The notes under the pieces: generated by a model
The model's input: only the letters and a program-made list of their open reading frames with translations
The model's database searches: none
Told to the model about the DNA's origin: nothing
Program-made: the position numbers and the translations under genes
Assembly: GCF_000382325.1 (NCBI RefSeq)
Contig: NZ_KB908061.1
Span: 28,681-92,680 of the forward strand
Source of the DNA: Woodsholea maritima DSM 17123
GTDB lineage: Bacteria; Pseudomonadota; Alphaproteobacteria; Caulobacterales; Maricaulaceae
Length of the DNA: 64,000 nucleotides
Reading direction: 5' to 3'
In this document: piece by piece, positions 62,734 to 64,000 of the stretch
How positions within the stretch are numbered: the stretch's first letter is position 1
Layout: each line of letters starts with the position of its first letter

Positions 62734-63198
62734 ATGTCGGCCATTGAAGCGCGTCTATCTGAGCTGGGCATCACCTTGCCTGAACCTGTAGCCCCCGTGG
62801 CGAACTATGTTCCCTTCGTGCAATCGGGCAATTTAGTGCACGTATCCGGACAAATTTCCATGGGGCCTGAGGGTCTTATCGCAGGACGATTGGGCGAAAC
62901 TGTGACCTTAGAGGCCGGCATCGCCGCGGCTCGTCAATGCGCGATCAATCTGATCACCCAGTTTAAAGCGGCCTGCGGCGGTGATTTGGATCGCCTGGCC
63001 CGCGTCGTGCGTCTTGGCGGTTTTGTCAATGCGGTGGGTGATTTCACCGATATTCCCAAAGTGATCAATGGCTCATCGGACTTGATGGTCGAGGTCTTCG
63101 GTGATGCGGGCCGTCATGCGCGCTCTGCGGTCGCCTGCCCGGTTCTTCCTTTAGGCGCCGCCGTTGAGGTCGACGCCATCATTGAACTGAAAGCTTAA
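62734..63198 (+). CDS. RidA/YjgF family protein
   Basis: 154 residues, in the longer RidA-like branch. RidA enzymes deaminate reactive enamines made by PLP enzymes. NLVHVSGQISMGPEG and GRHARSAVACPVLPLGAAVEVDA are characteristic; the latter holds the conserved arginine that binds the substrate carboxylate. AAAGGATTACG precedes the ATG as ribosome site. It is divergent from the hydrolase gene. A repeat follows its stop directly. Confidence 0.92.
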   Translation: MSAIEARLSELGITLPEPVAPVANYVPFVQSGNLVHVSGQISMGPEGLIAGRLGETVTLEAGIAAARQCAINLITQFKAACGGDLDRLARVVRLGGFVNAVGDFTDIPKVINGSSDLMVEVFGDAGRHARSAVACPVLPLGAAVEVDAIIELKA

Positions 63199-63240
63199 GT
63201 TTTAGCGTTCATCGACTTCATGAGTGAAGACACGCGAGGT

Positions 63241-63377
63241 ATGGATCCCGGCTCTGCGCTTCGCTGGGCCGGGAACCCGGTAGCGGTTAACCGGGCGATC
63301 AGCCCGCAAGGACGTCCGCCCGCAGCGAAGCGAGGATAGAATATAAAATCGCGACCCCGGACTTGATCCGGGGTCCA
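63241..63377. repeat. Dispersed repeat, left copy flanking the GIY-YIG gene
   Basis: It opens with a 43-base unit, ATGGATCCCGGCTCTGCGCT and on to 63283. It then holds CGCCCGCAGCGAAGCGAGGA and ends in the palindrome CCCCGGACTTGATCCGGGG plus TCCA (63355-63377). The same three parts in the same order and orientation occur at 63691-63836 and, with changes, in the block at 37861. It ends 14 bases before the GIY-YIG start. Confidence 0.88.
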
Positions 63378-63391
63378 ATTGAGGTAGGAAC

Positions 63392-63691
63392 ATGCAAGCC
63401 TATGTGTATATTCTAGCCTCAAAACCGCATGGCACACTTTATATCGGATCATGCGCAGATCCTGCATTGCGCATTGAGCAGCACCGACAAGGCCATGGCT
63501 CTCAGTTCGTCAAAAAATATAGCGTCTACACCCTGGTTTATCTTGAAGGGTGCGAAACCACACATGATGCCATCACGTTAGAACGGCGCATGAAACGCTG
63601 GCGACGAAGCTGGAAAATTGATCGGATCGAAAAAGACAATCCCAATTGGGACGATCTCTATCCCCATTTAAACCAATACCTACCCTTGTAA
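63392..63691 (+). CDS. GIY-YIG nuclease domain protein
   Basis: 99 residues, a free-standing GIY-YIG domain of the UPF0213 type. VYILASKPHGTLYIG gives the two GIY-YIG strands, RIEQHRQG the conserved arginine and VKKYSVYTLVYLE the third strand. The metal-binding glutamate is in ITLERRMKRWRRSWK. All catalytic positions are present. AGGTAGGAAC precedes the ATG. The gene lies between two direct copies of a dispersed repeat, which suggests it moves with them or cuts at them. Confidence 0.92.
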   Translation: MQAYVYILASKPHGTLYIGSCADPALRIEQHRQGHGSQFVKKYSVYTLVYLEGCETTHDAITLERRMKRWRRSWKIDRIEKDNPNWDDLYPHLNQYLPL

Positions 63692-63895
63692 TGGATCCCG
63701 GCTCTGCGCTTCGCTGGGCCGGGAACCCGGTAGGTTTTGTATGGCTAGCAACGCGGCCCCGGACTTGATCCGGGGTCCATCAACCCCAAAGGGGTTGCGA
63801 GCGCGAATGCGCGCCCGCAGCGTAAGCGAGGATACTAAACAAAATCGCCCCCTCCGGCCTTTCAGGCCACCTCCCCCGCGTCGCAGGGGAGGACT
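63691..63895. repeat. Dispersed repeat, right copy flanking the GIY-YIG gene
   Basis: The first 43 bases are identical to the left copy and start at the last base of the GIY-YIG stop codon. CCCCGGACTTGATCCGGGGTC follows at 63757, then CGCGCCCGCAGCG. It ends in a member of the other repeat family (CCCCCTCCGGCC ... GGCCACCTCCCCCGC ... GCAGGGGAGG). Confidence 0.88.
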
Positions 63896-63910
63896 TCACC
63901 GTGTTTGTCA

Positions 63911-64000
63911 TCAACTCTGATATTTTCTGTCGTCCCTGATTCTTGCGTTGAGGATGACGATGATCTTTCGCATGAGGGCAGCGATTGCGAGGATGGGCTT
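63911..64000 (-). CDS. IS110-family transposase, C-terminal end (partial)
   Basis: 29 codons and a TGA stop on the minus strand, running off the right edge. The translation holds LAIAALMRKIIVILNARIRD, close to the usual C-terminus of IS110/IS1111-type transposases (ALMRKLLxILNA). Only the end is visible, so completeness cannot be judged. It adjoins the repeat region. Confidence 0.62.
   Translation of the reverse strand, partial: KPILAIAALMRKIIVILNARIRDDRKYQS

Noticed and set aside
1..64000. tRNA or rRNA genes
   Set aside because: The intergenic regions were scanned by eye for T-loop-like GTTCGAATC motifs with flanking stems; none was found. A covariance-model search could still reveal one.

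Overview
The window is one continuous piece of an alphaproteobacterial chromosome, probably from the stalked or dimorphic group (Caulobacterales, Maricaulales or Hyphomonadales). Four things point there: a divK-pleD cell-cycle pair convergent with rpmG, an RNase E ending in the GWW motif that binds PNPase in Caulobacter, the gene order rne / amidase / PBP1A / prfB, and a polysaccharide locus whose gene content and order match the Caulobacter holdfast (hfs) cluster. No tRNA, rRNA or CRISPR array was recognised.

Layout. (1) 1-8.1 kb: prfB (with its programmed +1 frameshift), a class A PBP and a cell-wall amidase on the minus strand, divergent from rne. (2) 8.2-10.4 kb: a secreted M48 protease with TPR-like repeats and a DsbA-like lipoprotein. 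(3) 10.5-13.5 kb: a PepSY / DUF2271 / DUF4198 / ApbE operon, probably for extracytoplasmic flavin redox chemistry linked to metal uptake. (4) 13.6-26 kb: an envelope polysaccharide locus. It holds two lipid-linked-sugar glycosyltransferases, an HfsK-like acyltransferase, a flippase, two GT2 enzymes, a deacetylase, a polymerase, a degenerate BY-kinase-like protein, a Wzc/GumC-like protein and a Wza/GumB-like export lipoprotein. (5) 26-35.3 kb: accessory genes, including a Sel1 protein, a 521-residue unknown, two tandem GSTs, a 2OG-Fe(II) oxygenase, a catalase and two sets of unknown membrane proteins, one preceded by a perfect palindrome. (6) 35.4-42.5 kb: ndk, an ABC-F ATPase, a MarR-GNAT fusion with a perfect 32-bp operator-like palindrome, ruvX and an AEC transporter, interrupted by two islands of dispersed palindromic repeats. 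(7) 42.5-59 kb: pyrB-pyrC'-plsY-dprA, topA-rnr-two NUDIX-MFS, rpmG, pleD/divK, a ROK kinase and dinB. (8) 59-64 kb: a TonB-dependent receptor, an alpha/beta hydrolase, a RidA protein, a GIY-YIG nuclease gene between two direct copies of the dispersed repeat, and the end of an IS110-like transposase.

How the parts may work together. In Caulobacter, PleD makes c-di-GMP and DivK times the cell cycle; c-di-GMP then acts on holdfast enzymes such as HfsK. Here both ends of that circuit lie in one window, and PleD has E instead of D in its inhibitory RxxD site. The most unusual items are: the DUF4198-ApbE pair in one frame split by a single TAA; the degenerate flavinylation motif in DUF2271; a dihydroorotase without its metal ligands beside pyrB; the GIY-YIG gene sandwiched by repeats; a 371-bp near-identical direct repeat; and the uncharacterised tandem membrane proteins. 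Everything here is read by eye; no database search or computation was run.
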